64,000 nt of DNA from Hirundichthys speculiger (GCA_018398805.1 JAGFBZ010000010.1:116613-180612), one strand, 5' to 3'; shown: positions 10,861 through 22,100, numbered from the stretch's first letter. Numbers and translations: made by a program. The notes: generated by a model not told the origin, from the sequence alone.

Positions 10861-11040
10861 ATGGACCCCAACCCGGGTAAAAAAAAAAGAAAAGGCGGTG
10901 CCGAGAGGGAGAGACAGAAAAAAAGAAAGGCGCTGGAGGAGGATGCGGCCAAATGCCGTAAATTGACAAGTTTATTCATATCAAAATATAACATGATTCA
11001 TTTAACTGTCACAATATACTGCAGTTTATTTTGGACTTAA
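10861..11040 (+). pseudogene. N-terminal fragment of a transposase-like protein
   Basis: An ATG in good context (AACCATGG) opens a frame starting MDPNPGKKKRKGGAERER, followed by KALEEDAAKCRKL. This very basic, charged start resembles the N-terminus of hAT-type transposases that precede a zinc finger. After about 36 residues the frame continues into AT-rich, non-conserved sequence and stops at 11038-11040. The hAT-like end at 10552 may belong to the same element. No catalytic part follows nearby. Confidence 0.35.
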
Positions 11041-11322
11041 AAAAAACATTACGGTCAAAAACATTTATTTATTTTTGCCAGTTCGTTGACAATGCAATTA
11101 CATATTTCAGCCACCAGGAGGAGCAATGCTCCCCTGCCCCCCCCCCCCCCGCAAGCATCCTCCCATGGTTCTTGAGGTCCAGGGACCTGGGTCCTTGAGG
11201 CTGTACACTTTTACACAGTAGGCTATAGGCCCTGGCCATGAAATTAAACAAGCCACTTTTTATTTACTGTTATCATTCCATTATTATGTATATGAACACA
11301 AGGGCACAATAAGTGAGACATA
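11041..11322. other. Unannotated stretch with poly-C run
   Basis: A CCCC tract is present near 11137-11150. Otherwise nothing is recognised. Confidence 0.5.
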
Positions 11323-11330
11323 GGCTACAC

Positions 11331-12237
11331 TAGTGGTTCTCAACCGGTGGGTCGTGACCCAAAAGTGGGTCGCAGACCCGTTTTCAGTCGGTCGTGGGCC
11401 TTTACCTGGGGAAGGAAATGCTAAAAAAAAAAAAAAAAATGCATGTCATTCATTCTCCTTAACAGTAGATGGCGATAATGTCCTGTAATGTGAGTTGACA
11501 CCCGCCAGTTCACACATTTAGAAAAAGACCTGCAGCGTTTGTTTCCAGATGTTGAGCAGGTGAAACGCAGATACAACCAAGAATATATGAGATATGGATT
11601 TTCTTATCTTGAACACAAAGGTCAGTGATGGTTATTCAGATAAAACTATATATTTTGAGTTCTTTTTGAAACTACTGCTCAGTGGTTGCACTGTTTTATT
11701 TCATGTTTGTGCATAAAAGCACTATTGAGTCTTAAAAATGGCTGTTACTGAAATGTTGTGTTTGTTATGTCAGCTTTATGATTAATGCTTAAATAAGTGA
11801 CTAGATAGTTTTAATAGGAAATTGTTATATATTCAGGAAGTGGGTACTCAGCAAATGCTACATATTTGAGTTCTTTTTAAAACTACTGCTCAGTGGTTGC
11901 ACTGTTTATTTCTTGTTTGTGCATGTTGAGTCTGTTAAAAAAAGGCTGAAGTTACTGAAGTGAAGTGTTTTGGATTTAATTAAAATGCAGCTAATTGAGC
12001 ATCAAAGGGAATATTTTCCTCCTGAAGTCATTTTGGTTTTTGCCATTTTGGTTTTCCAATAAACTTTATTGTTGTGTGTTGGCATTCTGTGATATTCTGT
12101 TCTACTATCTCCGATTCAAACTACACGATATTTTCATTCAATAAATTTGAGAAGTTGGAAATTTTCCTTGATTTGGGTCATGGCTTGTCATTAAGGGTGA
12201 TGGTGGGTCCTGAAACCAGACCAGTTGAGAACCACTG
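11331..12237. mobile_element. Non-autonomous hAT element, 907 bp
   Basis: The left end TAGTGGTTCTCAACCGGT and the right end ACCAGTTGAGAACCACTG are inverted repeats. The flanks GGCTACAC (11323-11330 and 12238-12245) are identical 8-bp target duplications. Inside, a segment of about 80 bp (TTGAGTTCTTTTTGAAACTA through TTTGTGCAT) occurs twice, near 11655 and 11865, so the element carries an internal duplication. No transposase is encoded. Confidence 0.9.
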
Positions 12238-12577
12238 GGCTACACTATCTTACTATATGAACTATAGTGTATGGAAAACACTGTAAGCATATGTTTGCTA
12301 TTCAAAGGTGGTGATGGTGATCAGGGCCGGCTCTTGGCATAGGCGATATAGGTGGCCGCCTAGGGCGCCATCTGCTGGAGGGGCGCCGCCACGCCGCCAG
12401 TCCGCCGTGGCCTTGAGGGAAAATAATAATAAAATAATAATTTTCTATGCCCACTGGCGCCCTCACTTAGTGTTTTCTGTCTGGAAAAAAGTACATATTA
12501 ACATTACAAATAAATAAACAGTGACATGTTCCTAAATTATGTGTGAGCACGTGACGTGTCGTTATTGGGTCCAGATC

Positions 12578-13520
12578 ATGATGCGCGGATCAGAGACCAG
12601 TTCTGGGCAGGACAAGTGGAAGACGATCTCGGACAGGTGTAATTTGCGAGATGAAAAGGCCGTCAAAGCCCTCGAGTGCACAGAACAGAAAGCGAAGAAA
12701 AAAGGGTGGAGAAGAAGACGTCGCAATATAAAGGTAACATTAATATCTTCTCTTTTTTTATGCCGTTTTGTGTGAAGACTTTATTTGAGCTAGCTATGTT
12801 GAAGTAACGTTAAACAATGCCAGAGAAGGACTTTGGGCATCGGCAATGCTGACTTAACATGCTAAAAAAATAATAAAACATACTGATAGCTACTAAGAAG
12901 GATTAATAAATGATGAGAGGGATGAAAATAGAGGCCAAATCATGTGCACGCGCCGCCGGTCAGCTGGGGATGGGTCGGCTATGATCAGTGTATCTGGCTT
13001 CCTTTTTAAAAATACAATAAAACACAGCTTTCTGCTGGCTGTTCTCTGTGTTGTTTAATGTGAAATGAACTGCATCTGCGCTGTTTATGTCTATGATGAG
13101 AAGAATGTAAAAGTTAGTTGTAGTTTCTACAGTTATTATCCCTGCCCGTGTGTCCGCTCTGATATTGCATTACAGTTTCATCAAATCATTATATAATTGA
13201 AAATTAATTTTACCATTACTATTATTAACAACTGTGTGTCCAGGGTTGCTGCTGCTTAGCTCTCCTCCTCCTACTGTACTTATCACATTTGATATTGTGC
13301 CTAATGATTGCTGAAATTCAGTAGCCAGGTGATGAAAATGTAAACTGCAGCAGCAGCTGTTTTTTTTTTTTCATTTTTTATTTTTGCTTGTACAGTCATA
13401 AATATATCTACTCTATATCTGTCTAGATGCAGTCAGAAAATATTTGCAGATGCCCCAAACAGCTGCTGGAGCGGTGCCTTCTGATCAAACATCTACACAA
13501 ACACAGCTCCCTGAAGCATG
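12578..13520 (+). pseudogene. hAT-A transposase, 5' exons
   Basis: A first exon (12578 to about 12733) reads MMRGSETSSGQDKWK, later KAKKKGWRRRRRN, and ends at donor AAAG/GTAACA. A second exon begins after CTGTCTAG near 13427, carries a Ser/Thr/Gln/Ala-rich stretch (DAVRKYLQMPQTAAG, then TQTQLPEA) and ends at GCAT/GTAAGT. A basic segment followed by a low-complexity Ser/Thr segment fits the N-terminus of DUF4371/ZMYM1-like hAT transposases. The catalytic region is absent downstream, being lost or replaced by the nested hAT, so this cannot encode an active enzyme. Confidence 0.5.
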
Positions 13521-13988
13521 TAAGTTTATTGTTTGTGGTCTCTGACACACTGCTATGTTGTTGTTGTTGATGTTATTGTTGTTCATGTAAATGGTAATTA
13601 CAGTAATGAAGTTATTAGTCAAATGAAATAAAGTGTGTTTATTAAGTGAAGTAGAATAACACAACAAACTTAATGCTGTGGTGTTACAGTATGGATGTTA
13701 GGGCTGGGCCAAAAAATCGATTTTTATATTAATCGCGATTTTTTTCTGGGGATTTTAAAAAATCGATTCTCATACAAGAATCAATTTTTATTTATTTAGT
13801 GGTGGGGTAAAGAGTTCGGGTTGCTCCGTGGAAATACTCCGCTCGCTGTCTCTTTTGTCATCTACACTTCCGGAAATAGAAGCACGTGTGTCACCATAGT
13901 TACCAGAATGCCGGCAAATTCACACGACAAAATGGCGGAGTACTTTCACAGAGCCTGAACTCTTTCCACACCGACCCACTTCAAATCA

Positions 13989-14150
13989 AACGTATGGACT
14001 TTATTTGGTTTTTATAAAAAGCACGAGGCAGGAGAGCTCGATATGAGGAAAGCCATATGTAAGCGTTGTCGCAGTCAAATCTGTTACTGTGGTAACACCA
14101 CGAACATGATGGCGCACATCCTTCGCTACCACCCAGAGAGGTCGGAGCTC
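13989..14150 (+). pseudogene. hAT-B BED zinc-finger fragment
   Basis: The open segment reads NVWTLFGFYKKHEAG, then AICKRCRSQI, then GNTTNMMAHILRYHP. The aromatic start, CxxC pair (CKRC) and the HxxxxH end (HILRYH) match the BED-finger pattern of ZBED1-like transposases, the DNA-binding domain. The fold looks intact, but a stop interrupts the frame upstream (an earlier ATG near 13931 meets TGA) and no catalytic domain follows. Confidence 0.65.
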
Positions 14151-14785
14151 TCTGACAGGCTGGGTCCGCGTTTACTCGAGAGGTAAAGATACTGGCGGTG
14201 ACAGCTAATGTCAGGACTCGGACAGTTAAATGATTATTCATTAACGTGGCGTGTTTGTCATGAAACAATCGTGTTGCCGTAGCGGGTTATTACCGGTTTG
14301 TTTACCGGCAGCTGTAAAGCACAACGGACCACCAACATGACAGCGCTGCATGAGAACATATTCACGACGCATCCTTGACCGGTGTAGGCTGTTAGCAGTG
14401 TCTACCAATAGCATCTGTATCCGCAAAGAAAATAACGACGTGGATTTATTGTCGTTTACATCATGTAGCCTATGGAGCAACTGAACCGGGTAGAGGAAGA
14501 CAACTTTAGGTAAGAAAATCAAGTTTTATTCAACGCTAGACAACTTTTAAAATTAGCAACTATAGGCTGTATTGTCTCGGTTCTATTCGGGTAACTCGGT
14601 TCAGTTCGTGGTCGGAAACTAAAGACTAGGGTCGGGTCGTTTACGGGTCCAAATATTGCGGGTCCATTCAGGTTTGGACTCCCGAACTTATGATAATAGC
14701 TCGGGTCGGGTCGGTTTCGGGTCGAATTTTCACGGCTCCATTCGGGGTCCGGTCCATGAAAGTGGACCCGTGAAGACCTCTAAAC

Positions 14786-15008
14786 CAGAGGTCTTCAACC
14801 CTGGTCCTCGAGGCACCTATCCAGCAGGTTTTAGAGGTTTCCCAGCTTCAACACACCTGATTTTAATTAATGGTCATTATCAGGTTGTCCTCAAAGTCTG
14901 CACAAGTCTGTTGATGACACAGCCACTTGTATCACGGTGTGAAGAAGAAGGGAAAAATCTAAAACCTGCTGGATAGTGTGCCTGGAGGACCAGGGTTGAA
15001 CACCTCTG
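14786..15008. mobile_element. 223-bp hAT MITE nested in hAT-B
   Basis: The left end CAGAGGTCTTCAACCCTGG and right end CCAGGGTTGAACACCTCTG are almost perfect inverted repeats of about 31 bp. CTCTAAAC flanks both sides (14778-14785 and 15009-15016). It is non-coding. Confidence 0.93.
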
Positions 15009-15139
15009 CTCTAAACTACAGAAATTGCACATTTTTTTTAAATATTAAAACTTATTTAATCTTTATATTTGTATTATTATTTCATACTTGAAATAATAAT
15101 ATAATAATAAAAATATATATTAATATTATATTATATATA

Positions 15140-16926
15140 CCGTACCGTATCGTCTTCTTCCGCTTATCCGAGGTCGGGTCGCGGGGGCATCAGCCGGAGT
15201 AAGGAAGCCCAGACCCCCCTCTCCCCGGCCACTTCTTCCAGCTCCTCTGGGGGGATCCCGAGGCGTTCCCAGGCCAGCCGAGAGACATAGTCCCTCCAGC
15301 GTGTCCTGGGTCTTCCCCGGGGTCTCCTCCCAGTGGGACGTGCCCGGAACACCTCACCAGGGAGGCGTCCAGGAGGCATCCTAACCAGATGCCACCTCAT
15401 CTGGCTCCTCTCGATGCGGAGGAGCAGCGGTTCTACTCTGAGCCCCTCCCGGATGACCGAGCTTCTCACCCTATCTCTAAGGGAGAGCCCGGCCACCCTG
15501 CGAAGGAAGCTCATTTCAGCCGCTTGTATCCACCATCTTGTTCTTTCGGTCACTACCCAAAGCTCATGACCATAGGTGAGGGTGGGAACGTAGATCGACC
15601 GGTAAATTGAGAGCTTCGCCTTCCGACTCAGCTCCTTCTTCACCACAACAGACCGGCGCAGCACCCGCATCACTGCAGATGCTGCACCGATCCGTCTGTC
15701 GATCTCCCGCTCCATCCTTCCCTCACTCGTGAACAAGATCCCGAGATACTTAAACTCCTCCACTTGGGGAAGGACCTCATCCCCAACCCAGAGAGGGCAC
15801 TCCACCCTTTTCCGGCTGAGGACCATGGTCTCGGAATTGGAGGTGCTGATTCTCATCCCAGCCGCTTCACAACCGGCTGCGAATCGCTCCAGCGAGAGCT
15901 GTAGATCACGGCTCGATGAAGCCAACAGAACCACATCATCTGCAAATAGCAGAGACCCAATCCTGAGGCCACCGAACCGGATCCCCTTAACACCTCGACT
16001 GCACCTAGAAATTCTGTCCATAAAAGTAATGAACAGAATCGGTGACAAAGGGCAGCCTTGGCGGAGTCCAACCCTCACTGGAAACGAATCCGACTTACTG
16101 CCGGCAATGCGGACCAAACTCTGGCACCGGTCGTACAGGGACAGGACAGCCCGTATAAGGGAGTCCGGCACCTCATACTCCCGAAGCACCCCCCACAGGA
16201 ATCCCCGGGGAACACGGTCGAACGCCTTCTCCAAGTCCACAAAACACATGTAGACTGGTTGGGCGAACTCCCATGCCCCCTCCAAGACCCCGAAGAGGGT
16301 GTAGAGCTGGTCCACTGTTCCACGGCCGGGACGAAAACCACACTGCTCCTCCTCAATCCGAGATTCGACTATCCGACGGACCCTCCTCTCCAGGACCCCC
16401 GAATAGACCTTCCCAGGGAGGCTGAGGAGTGTGATCCCCCTGTAGTTGGAACACACCCTCCGGTCCCCCTTTTTAAAGAGGGGGACCACCACCCCAGTCT
16501 GCCAATCCAGGGGTACTGTCCCCGACGTCCACGCGATGCTGCAGAGGCGTGTCAACCAAGACACAGCCCCTCAGCATCCAGAGCCTTGAGGAACTCCGGG
16601 CGGATCTCATCCACACCCGGGGCCCTGCCACCGAGGAGCTTTTTAACCACCTCGGCAACCTCAGCCCCAGAGATAGGAGAGTCCACCCCTGAGTCCCCAG
16701 ACTCTGCTTCCTTATTGGAAGACGTGTCGGCGGGATTGAGGAGGTCTTCGAAGTATTCCCTCCACCGATCCACAACGTCCCGAGTCGAGGTCAACAGCTC
16801 CCCATCCCCACTGTATACAGTGTTGATGGAGCACTGCTTCCCCCTCCTGAGACGCCGGATGGTGGACCAGAATCTCTTCGAAGCCGTTCGGAAGTCGTTC
16901 TCCATGGCCTCTCCAAACTCCTCCTT
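15140..16926 (-). mobile_element. 5'-truncated RTE/Rex3-like LINE
   Basis: Minus-strand non-LTR retrotransposon of 1787 bp in AT-rich DNA. A 12-bp duplication ATATTATATATA flanks it at 15128-15139 and 16927-16938. The 3' end carries the TTCCGCTTATCC motif followed by GGTCGGGTCGCGGG, typical of fish RTE/Rex3 ends. The endonuclease half is missing, as expected for 5' truncation. Confidence 0.85.
15164..16905 (-). pseudogene. RTE/Rex3-like reverse transcriptase, one frameshift
   Basis: Two overlapping minus-strand frames. The first (16905 to about 16560) holds the pre-RT region and the GRAPGVDEIRPEFLKAL motif. The second (to 15164) continues with fingers and palm: NYRGITLLS, then QCGFRPGRGTVDQ, then VDLEKAFDRVPR, then GLRQGCPLSP, then the catalytic LLFADDVVLL. 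The FADD box and the aspartate in VDLEKAFD are intact. The thumb and C-terminal GRRPRGRPRTRWRDYV region are present. A frameshift near 16560 and loss of the endonuclease make the copy inactive. In an intact element the enzyme would copy its RNA at a nicked target. Confidence 0.85.
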
Positions 16927-17156
16927 ATATTATATATAATAATCAATAATTACATATAATAAATATAATATTTAATATTATTATTATTTATTATTATATG
17001 ATTTTTATATTTCAATAATTGAAATAAAAAAATCGCAATACTTGGTAAAATCGAAATGCAATACTTGTTTAATCAGAATCGCAATATAAATCGAATCGGG
17101 ACCCAAAAATCGTAGGAGAATCGAATCGGCACAAAAGTGTATCGGCACAGCCCTAA

Positions 17157-17397
17157 TGGATGTCCTCTTATGTCCTGTGACAGTTGCTGCTGCAGAGAGG
17201 AGCTTCTCCAAATTGAAGCTCATCAAAGCATACCTGAGATCCACCATATCTCAGGTGCGTTTAAATGGACTTGCCCTGATGAGTATAAACCGTGAAATGT
17301 CCAGGCAGGTGTCATTTGATGACACTATAGATGCCTTTGCTGCCAGGAAGTCCAGACGTGTCCAGACGTGTAAACTAGTTAAAAGACAAGTTTAGTT
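17157..17397 (+). pseudogene. hAT-A transposase C-terminal dimerisation domain
   Basis: The open segment contains PVTVAAAERSFSKLKLIKAY, then LRSTISQVRLNGLALMSI, then FDDTIDAFAARKSRR. The ERSFSKLKLIK...LR core is the hallmark of the hAT C-terminal dimerisation domain in DUF4371-type transposases. It lies directly after the right target duplication of hAT-B and before the right end of hAT-A, showing where hAT-B landed in the ancestral gene. The stop is at 17393-17395. Confidence 0.85.
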
Positions 17398-17561
17398 GAA
17401 AGTAACTGTTGCTACCGTTGAGTTTGTCATTGTTCAAATGCTCAAATTAAACTGTCATGATTGCTCAGTTGGTTGTTGTCATTGAATTGCAGTGGGCTGG
17501 GGGGCACCGGGGTGTAATCTCGCCTAGGGCGCCAAATTGGGTAGCCGGCCCTGATGGTGAT

Positions 17562-18189
17562 GACATAAGTCCTGCTGGTACTTCAGGAGAAGCCAGTGCA
17601 GAGCAGTTGGCAGAAGGTACAGAATCATTTCTAGAGCAACAACATGCAAGTTGCAGACATAACACCAACAGCCACTGCTATTTGACATAAATGGCTCTCA
17701 TTTCTATTAAGTACTAGTGGTGTTGAATTTTGCTGTCTGTTGCTGACTTGCTGTTATGTATCCCAGCCCTATATTAGAATATGAGTCAATATTATGTGAC
17801 TGCTTATTAGGAACTATACTCTCGGACTGTATTATACATTGCGTCTATCAGTGCGTGCATGTTCTGTGAACATGTATTCAAAGGCTGTCCCCTCATAGCT
17901 GGTTCATTGTTTGATTTGGACTTTGTTGTCTTTGTTTATTAGGTTATATTGTAGGCTACACATAAAAATTATGCCAAAGAGGCAGTTGACATTCCACATG
18001 ATATGATGTTTAAGTAACCTTGGCACTGCGTTAAACCTTTATTCTCTTCTAGTAAGTGTGTTAGTGGATTTTGCTGAGGATTGTTGTGTTACTATATTTT
18101 ACCAGCCCGGCCCCAAACACAAAAGTTACTGTATATTCCTAACTTAGTTTGTACATAGGTCCCATATTTGAACTTCTATTTGGAATGCA
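17562..18189. other. Spacer, nothing recognised
   Basis: Unique-looking sequence downstream of hAT-A. No gene or repeat is supported. Confidence 0.5.
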
Positions 18190-18223
<34 letters not shown>

Positions 18224-18255
18224 TTTTTTGTTTTGTTTTGTTTTGTTTTGTTTTG
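18190..18255. repeat. Compound microsatellite (TG)n(TA)n(TTTTG)n
   Basis: A run of TG dinucleotides passes into TA and then into TTTTG pentanucleotides. Confidence 0.95.
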
Positions 18256-18309
18256 CTCTGGGATTTTGCTGACTCCTGACATTGAGTTCAAGCTCATCTT
18301 TATTTCTTG

Positions 18310-18867
18310 GCAGGCTTAGTGTTATGCTGAATCACCTCTTGCCACAAGACCAGGATCTTCCGAGGGAACTGGTGAAATTCAGTGTGGATCTGACCCTCCC
18401 CAGGTACAACGAAGGAGATGGGATAGTGGAGTGGTGGGGTCATGTATTTGACCAGCCAGTACCCAGCCCTTAGTGCATTGGCCAAATGCTGCTTTTCAAT
18501 CTTCCACGGACCAAGAGTGGAATCCTCCTTTAGCCTCATGAACAACATCATTGACCAGCACAGTGGCAATATGAACATGGAGACCTTCAACGCCATCCAG
18601 ACGGTAAAATATACCCTGCAGTCCAGGAGGCAGACGGCCATGCAAATGTTCCAGCGGAGTGATGTTAAATTTAGGGAGGTGAACAAAAACTGAAAGAGAC
18701 AGCAGCAGCACAAAGAATATGGCTGTCAAGATGGGGGGAGTGCTCAGCAGGCAAAGAGGCGGGCTGCTGAAAATGAGAAGCAGGCAAGGCTGAAGCATGT
18801 GGCTACCCAACGTAAAAGGGCCTTGGAGACTCTAGCAGCCCAGGCAAAAAAACAAAGGAAAAAGTAA
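18310..18867 (+). pseudogene. hAT-like transposase C-terminal relic
   Basis: The first frame gives LPRELVKFSVDLTLPRY and WWGHVFD. After a one-base shift near 18450 the second frame gives QYPALSALAKCCFSIF, then VESSFSLMNNIIDQHSG, and a basic tail rich in QAKRRAAENEKQ and AKKQRKK. The A...FSIF...VESSFS pattern resembles the C-terminal dimerisation region of hAT-like transposases. At least one more frameshift lies near 18690. AATAAA about 110 bases after the stop at 18865-18867 may be its polyadenylation signal. Exact family is unsure. Confidence 0.55.
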
Positions 18868-19020
18868 CCAATTGGAATTACAAAATTACATGTATGCTCC
18901 AGTCTGGCAGAAGTGTAATGTCTGTATTTTTTTATTATTTTATTTTCCTCTTTAAACTGTTATTGTTCATTTCAAAATAAAACATGGACAGAAAATATGC
19001 AAGTGATGTGTGCGAGTGTT

Positions 19021-20710
19021 TGACCCAGGTGAGTTAACTCCTCCATGTACATCATCTAAACAGACCTCTGTGACCCAGGTGAGTTAACTCCTTCATGAAC
19101 ATCATCTAAACGGACCTCTGTGACCCAGGTGAGTTAACTCCTTCATCTGCATCATCTAAACAGACCTCTGTGACCCAGGTGAGTTAACTCCTCCATGTAC
19201 ATCATCTAAACAGACCTCTGTGACCCAGGTGAGTTAACTCCTTCATGAACATCATCTAAAGAGACCTCTGTGACCCAGGTGAGTTAACTCCTTCATCTAC
19301 ATCATCTAAACGGACCTCTGTGACCCAGGTGAGTTAACTCCTTCATCTGCATCATCTAAACAGACCTCTGTGACCCAGGTGAGTTAACTCCTCCATGAAC
19401 ATCATCTAAACAGACCTCTGTGACCCAGGTGAGTTAACTCCTTCATCTACATCATCTAAACGGACCTCTGTGACCCAGGTGAGTTAACTCCTTCATGAAC
19501 ATCATCTAAACAGAGCTCTGTGACCCAGGTGAGTTAACTCCTTCATCTCCATCATCTAAACAGACCTCTGTGACCCAGGTGAGTTAACTCCTTCATCTAC
19601 ATCATCTAAACAGACCTCTGTGACCCAGGTGAGTTAACTCCTTCATCTACGTCATCTAAACAGACCTCTGTGACCCAGGTGAGTTAACTCCTTCATCTAC
19701 ATCATCTAAACGGACCTCTGTGACCCAGGTGAGTTAACTCCTTCATGAACATCATCTAAACAGAGCTCTGTGACCCAGGTGAGTTAACTCCTTCATCTCC
19801 ATCATCTAAACAGACCTCTGTGACCCAGGTGAGTTAACTCCTTCATCTACATCATCTAAACAGACCTCTGTGACCCAGGTGAGTTAACTCCTTCATCTAC
19901 GTCATCTAAACAGACCTCTGTGACCCAGGTGAGTTAACTCCTTCATGAACATCATCTAAACAGACCTCTGTGACCCAGGTGAGTTAACTCCTTCATCTAC
20001 ATCATCTAAACAGACCTCTGTGACCCAGGTGAGTTAACTCCTCCATGAACATCATCTAAACAGACCTCTGTAACCCAGGTGAGTTAACTCCTTCATGTAC
20101 ATCATCTAAACAGACCTCTGTGACCCAGGTGAGTTAACTCCTTCATCTACATCATCTAAACAGACCTCTGTGACCCAGGTGAGTTAACTCCTTCATGAAC
20201 ATCATCTAAACAGAGCTCTGTGACCCAGGTGAGTTAACTCCTTCATCTACATCATCTAAACAGACCTCTGTGACCCAGGTGAGTTAACTCCTCCATGAAC
20301 ATCATCTAAACAGACCTCTGTGACCCAGGTGAGTTAACTCCTTCATCTACATCATCTAAACAGACCTCTGTGACCCAGGTGAGTTAACTCCTTCATGTAC
20401 ATCATCTAAACAGACCTCTGTGACCCAGGTGAGTTAACTCCTTCATCTACATCATCTAAACAGACCTCTGTGACCCAGGTGAGTTAACTCCTTCATGTAC
20501 ATCATCTAAACAGACCTCTGTGACCCAGGTGAGTTAACTCCTTCATCTACATCATCTAAACAGACCTCTGTGACCCAGGTGAGTTAACTCCTTCATCTGC
20601 ATCATCTAAACAGACCTCTGTGACCCAGGTGAGTTAACTCCTCCATGTACGTCATCTAAACAGACCTCTGTGACCCAGGTGAGTTAACTCCTCCATGAAC
20701 ATCATCTAAA
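19021..20710. repeat. 50-bp minisatellite, about 34 copies
   Basis: Units of exactly 50 bp: TGACCCAGGTGAGTTAACTC, then CTTCATCTACATCATCTAAA, then CAGACCTCTG. Variation is concentrated in the middle (TCTAC, TGAAC, TGTAC, TCTGC, TCTCC) and at CAGAC/CGGAC/CAGAG. Blocks of several variant units recur in order, indicating multi-unit duplication. Nearly every unit holds CAGGTGAGT, the consensus 5' splice site. Confidence 0.97.
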
Positions 20711-21900
20711 CCAGTGGTTCCCAAAGTGGGGGGCCCGCCCCCCAGGGGGGGCGCGGAGCCATTGCAGGGGGGGCGTGGGGCACGGATGGGATAAATGAAT
20801 CAGTCAGTCAGTAATTCACACTGCAAGCGTAACATGGAGAAGTTTTTGATAGGGGGCGCGGGGCTCCCACGAAACGCAAATCAGAGGATGAAGCATCGCC
20901 AAATGTGCTTCCAAAGCAAGAACATTCCAAGGCAAAGACAAGGAAATATGATGACTCATATCTTGATTTCGGCTTCACCTGTACAACGGTGGGTGACGAG
21001 GAGAGACCGCAGTGTGTTGTCTGTCTTAAAGTGCTAGTTGCGACAGCTTGAAGCTGAATAAGCTGAGACGACACTTGGAGACAAATCATCCAGAGCACAA
21101 AGGCCAGTTGAATTTTTCAGACAAAAACTCGTAAACTTCCGTGCTCAACAGTCCATCTTTACTAAAGCTGCATCCGTGCCGGCAAATGCTCAACTCGCCT
21201 CATATAAAGTTGCCTACCGAGTGGCGCAGTGTAAAAAGCCGCACACAATAGCGGAGGAATTAATACTTCCCTGTGCTATGGAAATGGTATCAACTATGCT
21301 TGATGACTCTGCAGCCAGCAAATTAAGAGCTATTCCTCTGTCCAACAACACCATCGGCAGGCGCATTTATGACATGTCAAAGGACATAGAGGAGCAGCTT
21401 CATGACAAAGTGCGTGCCAGCCGCTTTTCTCTTCAGATGGATGAAGCCACGGACAGTAACAAAGACTGTTTGTTCATTACGTACGTCAGATTCATCGATG
21501 GAGATGACATGAGGGAGGAATTGCTTTTCTGCAAAAAAGTTCCTGGCAGAGCCACAGCAGAAGAACTGTTTAAAATCATTAATTCTCACTTGAAAGAGGC
21601 CAACCTGAAATGGGAGGACTGTGTGGGGATCTGCACTGATGGAGCGCAGGCGATGGCTGGGAAACGGGCAGGGCTGCTAGCGCTCATCAAGCGCGTCTCC
21701 CGCAGTGTGCAGTGGACGCACTGCATGATACACCGCGAAGCCCTGGCATCTAAACAGCTGAGTCCCGAGCTGAATGATGTAATGATCGACGTTATTGCCA
21801 CCGTCAACTACATCAAAACAGTTGAACATCTTCTCAGAGGTCTTCTCCACCATGATCTGGACTTTGGTCATCTGACCAACACACTCTGGATGAAAACATA
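20711..21900 (+). mobile_element. ZBED5-like hAT element, 3'-truncated
   Basis: The left end CAGTGGTTCCCAAAGTGGGG lies inside the last unit of the 50-bp array, so the element inserted into the minisatellite. The transposase frame follows from 20834. No right inverted repeat (complement of CAGTGGTTCCC) and no return of array units are seen after 21900, so the 3' part and the far side of the array were lost. Confidence 0.8.
20834..21900 (+). pseudogene. ZBED5-like hAT transposase, truncated
   Basis: From the ATG at 20834 a short frame MEKFLIGG is followed by frameshifts through the BED-finger region (YLDFGF, a CVVCLKVL-type pair, RRHLETNHPEHKGQ). The main frame from about 21176 is open for 241 residues: KPHTIAEELILP, IPLSNNTIGRRI, RFSLQMDEATDSN, then CTDGAQAMAGKRAGL and WTHCMIHREALASK. 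The DEATD and CTDGAQAM boxes carry the first two catalytic acidic positions of hAT enzymes of this type. The frame departs from the family after NYIKT (about 21820). The C-terminal catalytic and dimerisation parts are missing. Confidence 0.85.
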
Positions 21901-22100
21901 AGCTGACAGAAAAATACCAGCTGACTGGATCTCAGCTGTTTCCCTCCACTAGAGGGTGACATCATCAAGTGGGGAGGAGCTTTAGTTCTGCTCTGTTCCA
22001 TCATGTGTCAATAATAACTGCTGCTGTGAAGAGAACAGTTCTCAGACTGAATGTTGAACATCAGCTAGCTTCTCCTGTTGCTTTAAACCTTGTTGTCCAG
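21901..22100 (+). promoter_or_regulatory. Possible V-segment upstream region
   Basis: The 200 bases between the truncated hAT and the leader ATG hold no repeat. A CACTAGAGGGTGACATCATC stretch and a CAG just before the ATG fit an upstream or 5'-untranslated region, but no promoter element is certain. Confidence 0.25.

Larger units (their letters stand above)
13699..17155 (+). mobile_element. hAT-B: BED-type hAT nested in hAT-A
   Basis: It begins TAGGGCTGGGCCAAAAAATC and ends GGCACAGCCCTA, with AATCGATT-rich subterminal DNA at both sides. The flanks are ATGGATGT at 13691-13698 and 17156-17163, an exact 8-bp duplication. It contains a BED zinc-finger exon near its 5' end. Its interior is occupied by a 223-bp MITE and an RTE/Rex3-like LINE. 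The rest of the transposase is missing. Confidence 0.9.
12322..17553 (+). mobile_element. hAT-A: DUF4371-type hAT element carrying nested insertions
   Basis: Left end CAGGGCCGGCTCTTGG and right end GGTAGCCGGCCCTG are inverted, with subterminal GCCTAGGGCGCCA near both ends. Exact 8-bp duplications ATGGTGAT lie at 12314-12321 and 17554-17561. The element retains 5' transposase exons (12578-13520) and the C-terminal dimerisation domain (17157-17397). A second hAT (13699-17155) occupies the place of the catalytic core. Total span is 5232 bp. Confidence 0.9.

Noticed and set aside
15333..16939. Plus-strand frames up to 293 codons over the RTE/Rex3-like LINE
   Set aside because: They are antisense shadows of the reverse transcriptase, whose catalytic motifs are on the minus strand.
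19021..20710. CRISPR-like appearance (regular 50-bp spacing)
   Set aside because: The whole unit is conserved with no unique spacers, and the context is a vertebrate genome.
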